Shown: piece by piece, positions 32,190 to 45,530 of the stretch | Layout of the letters: every line of letters starts with the position of its first letter | Position numbering within the stretch: position 1 is the stretch's first letter | Origin: Apostichopus japonicus | Lineage: Eukaryota; Echinodermata; Holothuroidea; Aspidochirotida; Stichopodidae | Direction: 5' to 3' | Assembly: GCF_037975245.1 (NCBI RefSeq) | Contig: NC_092576.1 | Location: 30,606,611-30,670,610 of the forward strand | DNA: 64,000 bases | Position numbers and translations under genes: made by a program | The notes under the pieces: generated by a model | Seen by the model: the letters and a program-made list of their open reading frames with translations, nothing else | What the model was told of the DNA's origin: nothing | Database searches by the model: none

Positions 32190-33270
32190 TGTTCTTTGGC
32201 GCCTCGCGCCAACTTATGGTGGCACTACAATTAGAAAGTCTGGGTACAAGCTTTGCCCCTCCCTTGGCAAATTCCTCGCAAGGCGCCTGTCTAACCGTGT
32301 CACAATGTGTTACTATATATTTGTTACATATATGATAAGTAGTTTTTACTTTTTTTCTCGAAATGAATAGGTAGACGGACTGCATTGGGTTTCCATTTGG
32401 CCTGTTTCCTACAAGATTTCTAACCGCAGGTGCGTAGCCAAAGGAGGGGGGGGTGAAGGGTGGAGACCGCCCCCCTCGAGCATATTTTTGTGGTATTTTC
32501 TATGATATCGAAGTTTTATAGTAGCCGTGATAAGAGGTTTTAATATTTGTACACCAATAATTTAACTGTGTCTGAATTTTCGAAATTCGAAATGAACATT
32601 CTACATCATACTTCCCTCTACTCGTGCAATTTCAACCGGTCTATTTGGGGTTCAGGGTTCTATATTGGTTGTCCACAGATGAAATTTTGTGCAACATTAT
32701 GGGTATGTTTATTATTCAAATTCTGAACAAATAATGGGCTTAAAACCTTGAAAAACGGGTATTGTGGGGCGTTACGTAGAATTTCATACAAAAGCAATGA
32801 TTTACAGGAGATCTGCAATGAGGTCGAACTTGGTGTGACTGGTGACAATGTTGAAAAAAAGGTTCTGAAGGGAAAAAAAAAACTATTAGGAAAAACTTGG
32901 TTCTCAGGCAAAAGTGTACATCTGCTTCGCCATTTCCGGTGATCTGTGGGGCTATGAAAACCAGAAATTTATTTGTACGCTGCGCGCCAACCAATGGTGG
33001 CGCTCCGCTTTGATAGTAATCAGAGCCTTATATACAGAGAGTTGCGACAGCTGAAATTTGGGCGCCATTTTGGGGCCAAATGGGCAACATAAAGTATGTG
33101 TGGGAATGGGCGTTCAGGTGGATAGGGGAATTTTTCCATGGCATTGTAGAAGTGTGAGCGGGATTCTGGGTTTTATTTTTGGCCTGCTCATGTTGTGGTG
33201 CTTTTATGCGCCGAGGCTGTGTAAGTAGGGCGTCGAGTGCCGAACGGGAGGGGGGGGGGGGGGAGTGATT
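32190..33270. repeat. pieces of a small dispersed repeat
   Basis: CGCGCCAACTTATGGTGGCA (about 32200) and CGCGCCAACCAATGGTGGCG (about 32975) are the same motif in two places, and G-rich runs lie at 32448 and 33248. No coding signal seen. Confidence 0.35.
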
Positions 33271-33279
33271 GGCTGTGCT

Positions 33280-34100
33280 CAAGTTCAAGGGGATGAGGTT
33301 GGCACATTTGGAAGTCCAAATTCAACAGTTGATATTGTGGTACGGTAAAATTGTATTATGACTGGTTATATATCATATTGTAACACATATTGCACAGTTG
33401 CGGAATAATGTACATTCTTCCATTGTTGCCATGGTAACCAAACAAAGCCTGTGATTGGTCAAAATTGGGATTAGCTGTAACTTGAGCTAGCAATGGCTGA
33501 TGAAGTTGATATTTGGACATGTGACTGGTACTGACATGGTGCACAGAATCATGAAGCTAGGTCTTTGAAAATTGGTTGCTATGGTAACTAAATGGACCAA
33601 TCACATTTTGTCTGTGTTCCAGTCCCACAAAATTTAGAGCGCAGGGTTAAAGGTGACATGTGGGACAGGGGAGGGGGTTGTTTCGGGGTATCACAATTGG
33701 TCTCGTCGGTCGGATATAAACAGCCACGTCGGAAAAAAAAATTAATTAATCCCTCCCTCTCCTCCAGGTTCAGAGAACGTGGTCGGTTCCTGGAGTACGC
33801 TGGCATCAGTCAGATGGGGGCACAAAATGGCAGTCCCGGGAGCACTATGGGCTTGGTTACACCCCTGCCTCGTTAATATCTGAGCACTGTAGTCGGTGCT
33901 CATCCACGATCATCACGGCCAGGGTTCCTCGTATGAACCTCAAAGGCTTCCTGAACCCGTAGTATTAAATCAAAACAAATCACACAAATTGTCTAGTGGG
34001 GATCCGGGGAAGGGGGGGGGTCCAGGGACCTTGGTGGCTTCCATTATTCAAAATTCATTTCTTCATATTCTTCACCATTTTCCTCATTGCCATACTCTTG
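33280..34100. other. intergenic, nothing recognised
   Basis: G-rich runs at 33668-33680 and 34010-34020 only. The small ORFs here have no domain. Confidence 0.4.
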
Positions 34101-34109
34101 CTGCCAAGT

Positions 34110-35140
34110 TCACCTCCACTGTTGGTTTTCTGAGTATCTGCCTTCCGCTTGTCTCTTACTTTGGCACAATAGATATTGAGACGGACATTGATGAACCTTT
34201 TTATCTTTCAGGTCATGACATTTTGGGAGCGGGAATGCTGTAGTCTGGAGTTTTGCCTCTCTCAAAATTAGCTGCTTGATATTGTTCACCTTGAAGATTG
34301 ATTGCTCTGATAAACTCCTGAAGATCAACTCTGTGGCTTTGACTGATTTGTAGACATTATCAGAGACTCTGACAAGGCAGTTGTCACTGTAGTCTTTTAG
34401 TTTGGTGAGTTTTGACACTTCAGGGATTGTGGTGTCATCACCCATAGCTTCTTTGAAACATACATCACAACTCTGTGCATTCTTCCTGACTTTACACAAT
34501 ACCCAGCAAGGTAGTGGAGGCTATTCAGCTCATCAGGTTGCAGTTCCCCTGGGACCCCTGGGTCCTGCAGTGTTATATCAGTGCTATCAATATCACAATC
34601 TACTGTGGGAATGGCAAATACAGACAGGAATTCTGCCAGATATTCCGAGTCATCCTCCTGATAGCTGCCAACACTTGATACCTTCAGGAACTGAGAGATG
34701 CTTATTATTTTCAAAGCAAATTTAAACTCTAGTGGGGTCTGGACTGGGTTACGAAGCCACACAGAGCTGAACAAATTCTCTAGGCAATCTTGAGTGAACC
34801 TTGAGGTCAACAGAAATGCATGGCCATCATCAAGTAGCTCCTTCTGCAACTCTAACACTTACATAGTGGATAAGATGATTCCTGTCTGTACAGGTTTCCA
34901 TATCTTCTTACTTCCTATCTCCATGGATTTAGCCAGGTCTATGAATGACTCCAGAAACTTCACAGCTTCATCATGTTTTGCACGATTCAGGTAACTCAGG
35001 GCTAGGACAGGATGTCTGCTAGAGATCAAATCAAACCAATGATTACAACAAGCAAGGAACCAAGCAGTGGTCAAGATAGAGTCAGAAAGTGACAATTTTT
35101 TAATATATATATTGTAATCAGAAACAGTATCCTTCTTCAA
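34110..35140 (-). pseudogene. P-element (THAP9-like) transposase, C-terminal half, broken
   Basis: From 35140 the minus strand reads SDSILTTAWFLACCNHWFDL, a TAA stop at about 34860 in the same frame, then HAFLLTSRFTQDCLENLFSS, the best-conserved block of P-element/THAP9 transposases (LTS(R)..QD.LEN.FS). After that come ELNSLHYLAGYCV and, one frame over, KNAQSCDVCFKEAM. This is the order expected for the region after the GTP-binding domain. The N-terminal THAP finger and the first catalytic Asp are absent, and one stop and one frame change disable it. No terminal repeats found. Confidence 0.8.
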
Positions 35141-35309
35141 CTTGTAGAAATGTATACAACCTTCAGCACTATAAAACCTTCTTAAACATAACCATAATCA
35201 TTTATACTTGTTTGAAAGGTTATAAGCTGAGAAATAGGATAGAATTAGTATAACTGAGAAGTATTAATATAAAAGCCTAAGTAATTTCCGTATGGTGGTT
35301 CACATTTTT

Positions 35310-35339
35310 GGTTCCTTGCTTTTTGCAAAGCAAGGAACC
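35310..35339. repeat. hairpin at the start of the AGGTCA repeat
   Basis: GGTTCCTTGCTTT, a 4-base loop, then AAAGCAAGGAACC: a perfect 13-bp stem. The related GCAAGGAACC recurs at 38228-38237, where the repeat ends. Confidence 0.8.
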
Positions 35340-38237
35340 TATGCGTTCAACTTGGCGTGTGTGTGTGTGTATGTGTGTGTGTGTATGTGACGCTTGGCTT
35401 GTGTACACGATATCTCAATAAGGAAATGATGTATCATGATGAAACTTGTTGGGTGGATACCCCATAGTAAGAGGAAGATCCCTATTGTTTTTGGTGCCCG
35501 CAAAGGTCACCAAAGGTCAGTTAGATGCCAAAAACCAATATATTAAAAACAGCAATAACTCCCATTGACAGGGTCCGACATAGTTGATATTTTGGGAGTA
35601 GTTGTGAATGGGGTAAGGCATCGTTTCCAAACATAACGGTAATGTGATCGAAGGTCAACAAAGGTCAATTAATGATAAAAAACTAGTATTTTTGCGATAA
35701 CTTGAGAACGAAATGTCCGTTAGGGTTGGGAGTTGCTTCAATGTAATCCAATTGTCGACCCGCACCTGGGTGACCCTTGACCTCAATTTGACCTTTGGTG
35801 ACCTTTACGTGTTTTTGGGGATTTTTACAGTTTTGATGCTATTTTCAGATGTCAAAGGTACCTTCTCAACATAAATGTCAATAGGTTGACCCCGTGTGAC
35901 CTTTATGTGCGAAGTTATATTGGGTTAAAGTTTTTCGGTCGGAGTTAGGATGGTTGCACAGACTTGTCGTTTTGTTTTTTGGAATCAGGAGATTAAACTA
36001 CATCTGAAACCAAGGTCAAAAGGTCAAAGGTCACATTAGAAAAAATGTGCTTATTTTGGGAGGAAACGAGCAAAAAAGAAAATGTTTGGTTTTGATGCTA
36101 GATTTTGATACCAAAGGTACCTTCCGATCAAAAATGTCAATGGGTTGACACCCGTGTGACCTTCGTGTGCGAAGTTATACGAGGTCAAAGTTAATTTTCA
36201 GACATTTAATGCAATAACTCCCAGTTCCAAGGTGTGACGTGGTTGATATTTTTGGACAAGTTGCAAATGGTATAGGGTAATATTTTCAAACTTTAACGGT
36301 CATGTGATCCGAGGTCACCACAGGTCAATTAATGTTAAAAAACTAGTATTTTGGGAGGAGAAAATGGGCAAAGAAAAAAATGTTTGAATTTGTATAGTTT
36401 GATGCTCTATTTAGGTCTCACCGATCAAAAATGTCAATAAGTTGACCCAAGGTGACCTTTGTATGTTAAGTTATATGAGGTCGAAGTTAATTTTCAGACA
36501 TTTAATGCAATAACTCCCAGTTCCAAGGTGTGACGTGGTTGATATTTTTGGACAAGTTGCAAATGGTATAGGGTAATATTTTCAAACTTAACGGTCATGT
36601 GATCCGAGGTCACCACAGGTCAATTAATGTTAAAAAACTAGTATTTTGGGAGGAGAAAATGGGCAAAGAAAAAAATGTTTGAATTTGTATAGTTTGATGC
36701 TCTATTTAGGTCTCACCGATCAAAAATGTCAATAAGTTGACCCAAGGTGACCTTTGTATGTTAAGTTATATGAGGTCGAAGTTAATTTTCAGACATTTAG
36801 TGTAATAACTCCCAGTGCCAAGGTATTACCCGGTTGATATTTTGGGACAAGTTGCAAATGGTATAGGGGAATATTTTCAAACTTAACGGTCATGTGATCC
36901 GAGGTCACTAAAGGTCAATTACTGATAAAAAACTAGTATTTTTGCGATAACTTGAGAACAAATTGTCCGTTAGGGTTGGGAGTTGCTTCAATGTAATCCA
37001 ATTGTCGACCCGCATCTGGGTGACCCTTGACCTCAATTTAACCTCTGGTGACCTTTTTGTGTTTTGTGGATTTTTACAGTTTCGATGCTATTTTCAGATG
37101 TTAAAGGTACCTTCTGGTCATAAATGTCAATGGGTTGACCCCCGTGTGACCTTTGTCTGCGAAGTTATACGAGGTCAAAGCTAATTTTCAGACATTTAAT
37201 GCAATAACTCCCAGTTCCAAGGTGTGACATGGTTGATATTTTTGGAGTAGTTGCAAATGGTATAGGGTAATATTTTGAAACTTAACGGTCATGTGATCCA
37301 AGGTCACCAAAGGTCAATTAATGATAAAAAACTAGTATTTTTGCGATAACTTGAGAACGAATTGTCAGTTAGGGTTGGGAGTTGCTTCTACGTAATCCAA
37401 TTGTCCACCCACATCTGGGTGACCCTTGACCTCAATTTGACCTCTGGTGACCTTTTCGTGTTTTGGGGATTTTTACAGTTTCGATGCTATTTTCAGATGT
37501 TAAAGGTACCTTCTGAGCATACATGTCAATAGGTTGACCCCTGGATGAGCTTTGTGTGTGAAGTTATAGGAGGTCAAAGTTAATTTTCAGACATTTCATG
37601 CAATAACTCCCAGTGACAAGGTTGATTTTTTTGGACAAGTTGCGAATGGTATAGGGGAATATTTTCAAACTTAGCGGTCATGTGATCCAAGGTCACCAAA
37701 GGTCAGCTAATGTTAAAAAACTAGTGTTTTGGGGGGAGAAAATGGGCAAAGAAAACATGTTTGAATTTTTACAGTTTTGATGCTCCGTTTAGGTCTCACC
37801 GATCAAAAATGTCAATTGGTTGACCTACGGGTGACCTTTGTGTGTGAAGTTTTGTATACAAGTTCAAAGTTAATTTTTAGACATTTAATGCAATTAAATA
37901 CCAATACCAAGGTGTGACACGGTAGATAATTAGGGACAAGTTGTGAATGGGGTGGTGGAACATTTTCAAACTTAAAGGTCATGTCATCTGTGGTCACCAA
38001 TGTTATCATATCTGTTGACCCGCTTGTAGGTGACCTTACTTCTTACATTTTCGACGCCATATTTAGATCTCAAAAGTGCCTTTTGATCAAAAATCTGATC
38101 ACATTTTGTGATCACAAAAGTGTTGGCTATAGTGTTGGTTACTTTATGGGAACATGTAGGACCACAATTACTTGGACTATTTGAGCCCAATCTTGCTTGA
38201 TAATATGTGTATTGTCATATATCCCAAGCAAGGAACC
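35310..38237. repeat. long AGGTCA/TGACCT-rich repeat with internal tandem units
   Basis: Opens with the hairpin and a (TG)n tract, and closes with GCAAGGAACC. The internal phrase TTAATTTTCAGACATTTAAT recurs at 36191, 36487, 36782, 37172, 37581 and 37873 (some variation), spaced about 295-410 bp; the first two units are nearly identical. Each unit carries several TGACCT/AGGTCA motifs (for example GAGGTCACCACAGGTCAATT). No coding frame of note. Confidence 0.85.
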
Positions 38238-38259
38238 ACAGTGCCCTTGGGCTCTTGTT

Positions 38260-40320
38260 AGTCTTAAAATTCTTGATATAAATGGCTTCACATTTCTACA
38301 CCTTTGTTGTCATGAAACACGTTCAAATGGAAGATCGTTAGTCAAAAATTGGTTGAATATGCCTTAGAAACGTGACTGAGCTAGTGACAGCAATAAAGGG
38401 CTGCTACTTCAATCAACTCCCGTCGATGGTTTTAAGTTTATTTTCGGTGTTATTAGGAGGAGTGATGTTTGTCATTAAAGAGGGTATGGAATAAGCAGAT
38501 CTTGGACAAATCTCATAGCTGGTATTTAGGTAACCGAGGACATTAATTACGATAATTCTATCAAGAAAAGGACATTTGGGGTCATGGGTCGAATTGTGAA
38601 AACATTGTAAACATGACATCTAACGAGGGGAAGCTTGGAGCAATCTCATATTCAGTATGTAGGTGTGCCACATTGAGTAGAAGAATTAAATTTTGTACTT
38701 GCTAAAGATCAAAAACTTGGTTCCAAAGGAGTAAAAATGTAAAAACCATGTAAATGTACTATATCTGTGTGCTAAGTACAAGAAAGCTATAAGTGTCAAT
38801 TTCTGTCATTAGCTGCCAATGTGAATATTGTTGGTCACATCTCAATGCACTTGATGTACTCTTAGTTTGAAGTATAGTGTTTATTCCGGCCTTAGCATAC
38901 AGTTCTGAGTTGTCACATTCATATAAGATTATTCATGTAACATCATCGAAACAACAATGCAACTTTGTTTTCTGTTTTTCTTTTCTTTGCTTCATGTAAG
39001 CTCATCTTATTTCTTTTATGTTATTGTTCCGTAGATCATATTTCAGCACTACTATGTCAAGTTTTAAACTGATAAAGGTAGAGTGACTTATCCGTCCGTA
39101 TTCCTTCAATTTTTTTGACATATGTTTAACTTGTCACCTAAATTGCAACTCCATAATGATAATTGTCCTAGTACAAGCTTGCAGACAGATGAAAACACTG
39201 TTATAGGGTGCATGCATATTGGCTCTGTAATAATGACCATCAATTTTTGGTTTAATAGTCTTTGCAACAATTTTTTTTTTTTTTGGGGGGGGGGGATGTT
39301 ATTGCTTTATTAATGTATACTGGTATAACTTCAAACAATTTAAGAGTGCCTAAACTGTCCATATTCAAGTAAGCACTTGCTGTATGATCTTCCATATCTA
39401 AATGTCTCATGTTCCATGGTGTTTTGGTGCATTTGATAGTAGTTGGTACCTATTCTGTAGTTCTTCACTCCCTATAGTTTGTCACGGTGCTCAAAGGTCA
39501 CTTCAGGAAAGCAGGTCCAACCTGAAAACCTTGTAAATGCAATATTTGTGGAAGTGAAAGGTGGTTGAATGACAAAACTTGGTATGTTGATCAACTTTGG
39601 TGAGTAGATTACCTCTATTGTTTTCCAGGGAGGTCATTTGGTGTTAACAGAGTTGAAAGTCCAAATCCCTTGTGGTGAAAGTTGGTTAAGTCTTAATATG
39701 ATATATATAGTAAGCCCTTGAAGAGTAGTTGATCCTTTTTGTTTTCAAAGTGGTCTAAGTTCCCTTGAGAATAAAAACTTCAAAATAAATATAATCACTG
39801 AGGTAGGGATTTTTTTTTTCTTCAAATTCAACAATTCTGTAGAGGCACTCATTAATCAATATTCCAAGACCCATGCACATCTGGTCAGCATTACCAATTT
39901 GGGTTGTTGCAAAATCCAAAGTTCCTCATTGGCAAGGAATCACTAATTAAGTCCTTTGGCTTTGTTACTGTTATTTCTACTTATTTATTTGTTGAAGAAA
40001 AAATGCTTTTTATTTCATAGTTGGCAGTGCGCAAGTCCTCATTTTGCTGAAAAGATACGGTAACATGTAAGAACATGTAACAACACACTGACTGAGAGAA
40101 AGTCAATGAGGAACATATGATACAATTCTAGGATGGCGGCTTTGTCATTGTTTAAGATAGGGACACATGCCAAATGATTTTGTTTGGGCAACCATGCAGT
40201 TAAACTGCATTGTCTGCCTAAAAAAAATGACATTACAATTATACGGCTTGGTTCTAGTCAGCTAATTGGTTTGCACCTCGTGGCCAAAATTACATTGATC
40301 TGTTAAAATTGAGAGTATAG
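38260..40320. repeat. diverged members of the same repeat family and plain AT-rich DNA
   Basis: Phrases such as GAAGCTTGGAGCAATCTCAT and GTATGTAGGTGTGCCACATT (38620-38680) and CTCAAAGGTCACTTCAGG (39490) match the family at 5.0-6.4 kb. A poly-T/poly-G run lies at 39270-39296. No gene seen. Confidence 0.5.
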
Positions 40321-40335
40321 TATTCACCAATGATG

Positions 40336-42285
40336 TTGTTACAGGGTACAAAGAAACCGATTAAGACTACATACCATGAGTGGTCGGACGAAGTCACTGA
40401 GACGTTACGTGGGTGCTTTGAAAGCACCGACTGGGGCGTGTTTCAAGATGACGACACCAACAATAGGGTTACAGCTGTCAGTCAATATATTAACTTTTGT
40501 GTTGAATCCATTGTACCAACTAAAACAAGATGGGTATTCCCGAACAGTAAACCGTGGTTATCTAAGGATTTGAAGGTATTGATGAAACAGAAACACGTGG
40601 CCTACCATAACAAAGATTACGAAACAGCGAGAACTCGTCAAAGGGAAATTAAAAGAGAAATCAAACGGTGTAAATATCAGTATGGAAAGAAACTTGAACG
40701 TAAATTTCAGTGCAACGATAGTCGAGCAGCGTGGAAAGTCATGTCCACCATCACTGGTCTTGAACTGAAAAAGTCAGACACTGCACATGCTACTATGGAC
40801 TTCATTAATGAACTCAATCAGTTTTATTGTAGATTTGACGAGATCGATTTCTCTTCGTGCAATTCTATTTGATAAGTGCAATGATTTAAAGAGGGTTATT
40901 TTATCAGTTGACGAGGTCCATAGGCTATTTTCTCGGGTAAATGTACATAAAGCTAGCGGACCGGATCTTATTAGTGACAAAGTAATTAAGTTATGCTCTG
41001 CCCAGTAAGCTCCCATCTTTACTGAAATTTTTCAACATACAATTGATACTGGTGAGATCCCTGTTATTTGGAAAACATCTGCAATCACCCCAGTTCCAAA
41101 ATCACGTACAGTCATTACCTTAAATGATTATCGTCCAGTGGCACTTACTTCTACCGTAATGAAATGTCTCGAAAAACTAGAGCTAATAGAAGTGTTGATG
41201 ACGCAGTCCTATTGTTTTTGCATCAAATTTTTCAACACTTGAAACTCCAAATTCTTTTGTTAGGGCTACATTTGTTGACTTTTCGAGTGCCTTCAACTCC
41301 ATTCAGCCGCACTTATTAATTAATAAACTGTTAGCTATGGGTGTAAATTGCAGGTTACTGTTGTGGATCTTAAACTATTTAAGAGACAGACCACAGTTTG
41401 TTAAATTAAATGGCATTTGCTCTGATGTTCGATCCATTAGTACTGGTGCCCCTCAGGGATGCTGTCTATCTCCTGTCCTTTTCTGCTTATACACTAACGA
41501 TTGCAGAAGTAAACACGATGTCTGTTCTATTATTAAATATGCTGATGATACAGTGATAACCGGTTACCTGCACAACGATGTTGTTGCTCTGTATGAGAAG
41601 GAAATCGAGGATTTTGTTACTTGGTGCAACCAAAACTACCTAAAATTGAATGGCAAAAAAACTAAGGAGATAGTATTTGACTTCAGAAACCAGCCACATG
41701 ATCATGCTCAAATCAGGGTTAATGATGAGATTGTCGAAAAGGTGCACCACTATAAATATCTAGGTACTATCATTGACTGTAAACTTAACTTCAGAGCAGG
41801 TTGATGCAATTAGATCAAAAGCTTGCCAACGATTGTACTTTTTACGTAAACTGAAATATTTTAATGTCGACAACACTATTCTTTTACTTTATTACCAGTC
41901 AGTGATACAAAGCGTGCTGACTTTTAGTATTATTTGTTTTTACGGGCTGCTTACAAAGGATTCTTCGATTAAATTAGAGAAGGTTGTATGGGCTGCCAGC
42001 CGTACTATTGGGAGGGATATTTGTTTAAAAACTATTTATGAACTCTACATTGATATGGTGCACCAGAAAACCCATGGAATATTAAAAGACCATACACATC
42101 CTCTTTTCGAAAACTATGTATTCTGCCGTTCAGGCAGCAGACTTCGCATGCCACGGTCTAAGCATAACAGATTTCTACCCAATTCTGTTTCTCTTTTCAC
42201 CCTGAGGGCTGTTAGATATTGGATATTGAATATTGTTGCTGTTGATATTTTTATCTTTTCATTCAACTTCTCTGTGTTTTGTTTA
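40336..42285 (+). pseudogene. CR1/L2-type LINE, reverse transcriptase region, broken
   Basis: Starts after the missing endonuclease with a long Lys-rich linker (SKPWLSKDLKVLMKQKHVAY), then SVDEVHRLFSRVNVHKASGP and NDYRPVALTSTVMKCLEKL, a deletion near 41190-41215, FVDFSSAFNSIQPHLL with the first catalytic Asp, STGAPQGCCLSPVLFCLYTN, the catalytic YADD in IIKYADDTVITGYL, and WCNQNYLKLNGKKTKEIVFD. After a frame change at about 41800 the thumb and C-terminal region continue (RLYFLRKLKYFNVDNTILLL). Several breaks make it inactive. The order and the KASGPD...YADD spacing fit CR1/L2/Rex-type LINEs rather than the Tx1-type copies elsewhere here. Confidence 0.85.
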
Positions 42286-42299
42286 TACTAATATTTTAC

Positions 42300-43480
42300 T
42301 GTATTCTGAATGTAACTTTATAACTTTGATTTTTATGTGTTTTGCTGCAGGGCGACAAATTTCCATATCTTATGGACGAAATAAATATCTATCTTTGGTT
42401 ACAATCTTTTTGGACTTTTTTGCAAATTGTACTTAAAAGTGCAAACTATTATTATATTTATTATGCAGGATTCATACAGAAATGTCAAATCTATGACTGA
42501 TTATTCACAAGCTCTGTAGTCCAGGGGTCCCATCCAGCATTCCAGTTTGATGAACATGCACAGGATGTATCATGTTGATAAATAAACTGACATAGCCAAC
42601 TTAATTATGCATCATTATATGTGCAAGATTTCAGGACTTTTCGTCTATAAATATGAGGTGAAATAAAAAAAAAACATGACTTTCCCATGACAGTTTAAGC
42701 CTTGGGAACCTTACAAAGATCTCATATTTGGTTGGAAATGTACCATATCACATTTAAGGAGCCTATTATTGCTTTTGGTTAAGGTCAAATGTAATTCGAA
42801 ATATATTTATAAATATTTCGAAATATAATATTGCAAGGGAAGCTTGGAAAGATCACACATTTGGTATGAAATTGTACCACATTGAGTACAAGAAGAAATT
42901 GTTGGCAAAGGTCAATGGTCATTTGAACTGACATGGGTGAAACTGTGAAAACCATGTCTTACACAATAATACAACAAGAACATATGTCATATTTAATATG
43001 TTGATGTATCACTTTTAGTACAAGAATGCTATTGTTGAGGTTCATGGTCATGTACAAATCATCATCCATGATTTGGGACAACATATAACGTTCATGAATC
43101 AGTGTTGTGTCATTTCTGGAGATACAATTCATATTACTGGATATTACTTGTAATCACATGCGTACTGTACACTCTAGACAGAATAATTGTAAGCTACAGC
43201 TTTCCTCTTGGATATTAAAAATTAGCATACAGCCTGAACAGGTACTTGGGACATTAAACCACCTATTTAGATATGCCATCACTACTAAACACAACGTAAG
43301 ATGCTGTGCAATATCCAGTTATCCAAATTGATTCCAGATATATTCTGTTCCTGATACGTTTCCAGGTTTCTGAGTCTATTGTCAGCCTCATACATAATTA
43401 ATATTCACCCTTTTGCAATGACAAGGTGACACAGGTGGTTGTTTTAATTGTTACTCCATTCATTTTGGGCAGTATTTCCC
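42300..43480. other. repeat-derived, no gene
   Basis: Phrases such as GGGAAGCTTGGAAAGATCAC and GTACCACATTGAGTACAAGA match the AGGTCA repeat family; the remainder is AT-rich. Confidence 0.5.
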
Positions 43481-43486
43481 CCCATA

Positions 43487-44010
43487 CTACTCGCATTCAT
43501 TATCTGGCACAGTGGGACCTGTCCACGAGAAAGCAGTGAACATGAAAACACTGACATAAATGAAGTCATTCAATTGGTATGAATTTGCCCACTTTCTTAA
43601 TGCTGCTTGAATTCTTGGTTGGAAAGTAAAATGAAGAGCCATCATGTGTGTAGGGTTGTTAATATCAAGTCCATTTGTATCTTCCAGATGAAAAAATAAC
43701 CTGTCAAATAAATCTAGGACTTTTGTGTACCCATCACGCCATAATCGTTCTACCCGCTGGTTGTGTACTGATTTACCTCTGAAAGCACTACCTCTACCAG
43801 GACCCATCTGCCAAACCATGTATCTTTCGCATTCGTTATAGTCAGAGCCCCTGTCCAATCGAATGCGACTTGGTAGGCCCCAGTTTCGGATGCCTGATAG
43901 AAAAAATTTTCATGAGGTCCTTGCTGAAATTTATGTGGAAGCACACAGAAATGTCACCGTCCTTGAAAAGCCATCAATCCCTCCATGAATGTAGAAACCC
44001 CACCTATGAC
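43487..44010 (-). pseudogene. integrase-core (rve-like) protein, C-terminal exon
   Basis: Minus strand: RWGFYIHGGIDGFSRTVTFL, two in-frame stops, GIRNWGLPSRIRLDRGSDYN with the second catalytic Asp, GPGRGSAFRGKSVHNQRVER (LW) with the catalytic Glu, RLFFHLEDTNGLDINNPTHM and PRIQAALRKWANSY. This is the second half of the eukaryotic 'integrase core domain' protein family, multicopy in fish and marine invertebrates. The first catalytic Asp is in the exon at 45.06 kb. Two stops (near 43920-43940) indicate a pseudogene. Confidence 0.85.
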
Positions 44011-45019
44011 AGGAAGAGAAATGCATGAGTGAGCAAAACAGTAACAATACGTATGAAATTTATGTATGTATGTATCTCATGGGCATCACAATATTATTTT
44101 ACAGTTAACTTTATGGGGAGCAGGGTGACAAAGGAACAGTCATCACAGCTCAAACATTTTCAAATAGTCAAGGACATGATAGCCCAACATTCTATAACCA
44201 CAGTGGCATGTTTAAACTGTAAATCAAAGCATAGTGAACAAGATGGATAGAAAACAGGTAGAATTATTGAAAACAATCTCATGCACTCAATGGAGAAAAA
44301 TTCCTGCAAATTCACCTGTTTTTAACTTAGGGCCCTTTTTAACATGATAACTGGGGGCCATGCCCCCAGTCCCATCCAAACCCCCCTCCATTCAGATGAC
44401 TTAGCCCTTATCCTCCGGTAAGACTTTTTAAACCATGCCAGCATGTTAAAATAAAAAAATTGCAATTAAATCCTCATAACTATTCTTTTGTGCACCATAT
44501 TGCCCCATTTCCCTCAGCATAGCAAAATACAGCCTATATTTAACACATCATGGATGGCTGTGCATTGTTGGCCACAGTATATTAAATTTGTTGTATGAAT
44601 TTGCTATTGTCTACAGTGGCTTTAATAGGGACATAGCATAGACCAAAAAATGTGCTCAAATTTGTGTCCAAATTTTATTTTACCTCCAAATTGAGACTTT
44701 TTTTCTGTTTCCTACTGATGTAAAAATTTTGACTTTTGAAAATCTTTAATCTCAAAACTTTTTATTTAACACTTTGTGTCTCAAATGCACCCTGGCCAAG
44801 TCAAAATTTGATATGAAAAGTCCAAATTTTAGCTAAGAAGTCCAAACTTTTTATTTTTTGGATTTTTTGGGGATATGGGGACACTTTCCTCTTGTCCCTA
44901 TTAACACCGTAACTGTCAACGTTATTTTGTGTTTCAAATGTTCTTCATGTGCTTGGCGACACACTGAGTTATGGTGGCATTCTACTTTGTGCTATGGTTA
45001 TGATGGTCCCTTTTTGAGT

Positions 45020-45530
45020 CTAATTAAGATACAAATGTACCAACCTCTTCAATGCGTGATTATTGTCAATATGCCACAGAGAATTTGGTGACTCAACAGA
45101 GCATGATCTTCGCTCTGTAATCTGCACCCAGCGACAAGCTGACCCAACCGGGTCAGCAGTGGAGAGAGCTCTTCTTACCCGCTCCCTTTGGACTGTCATT
45201 CCACAGGGCCCTGACTTCTTCACTCCCACTGCGTGGATGCTGTACATTTATTTCCCGAACAGTGTTGTGGAGACTTTCATTACTGATAACACTGAAACGT
45301 TCTCTTGGTAGCTCTGTACCCCTAATCTCCTGCTATGGTTGTATAGAGTATTTCGACAACCAGTCCCAAGTATTCGACTTCTGGCTATTTTGGATAAAGT
45401 CATTCTCAGACTAAGCAGGGTCTCGAGTTGCTCTTTGGTGATATCGTATCTAGATGCACCTCGGCTACATGCAACCCGCTTAGAGTTTGTGGAGCCTGAA
45501 GGACTTGTTGATGGTGCAGGTTAAGCTGAA
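45020..45530 (-). pseudogene. integrase-core protein, N-terminal/HTH exon
   Basis: From about 45523: YDITKEQLETLLSLRMTLSK (IARS...), CRNTLYNHSRRLGVQSYQE (helix-turn-helix), SNESLHNTVREINVQHPRSG in the next frame, then RERVRRALSTADPVGSACRW and SPNSLWHIDNNHALKR with the first catalytic Asp. This precedes the exon ending at 44010 in the same gene. Frame changes at about 45290 and 45225 break it. Confidence 0.8.
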
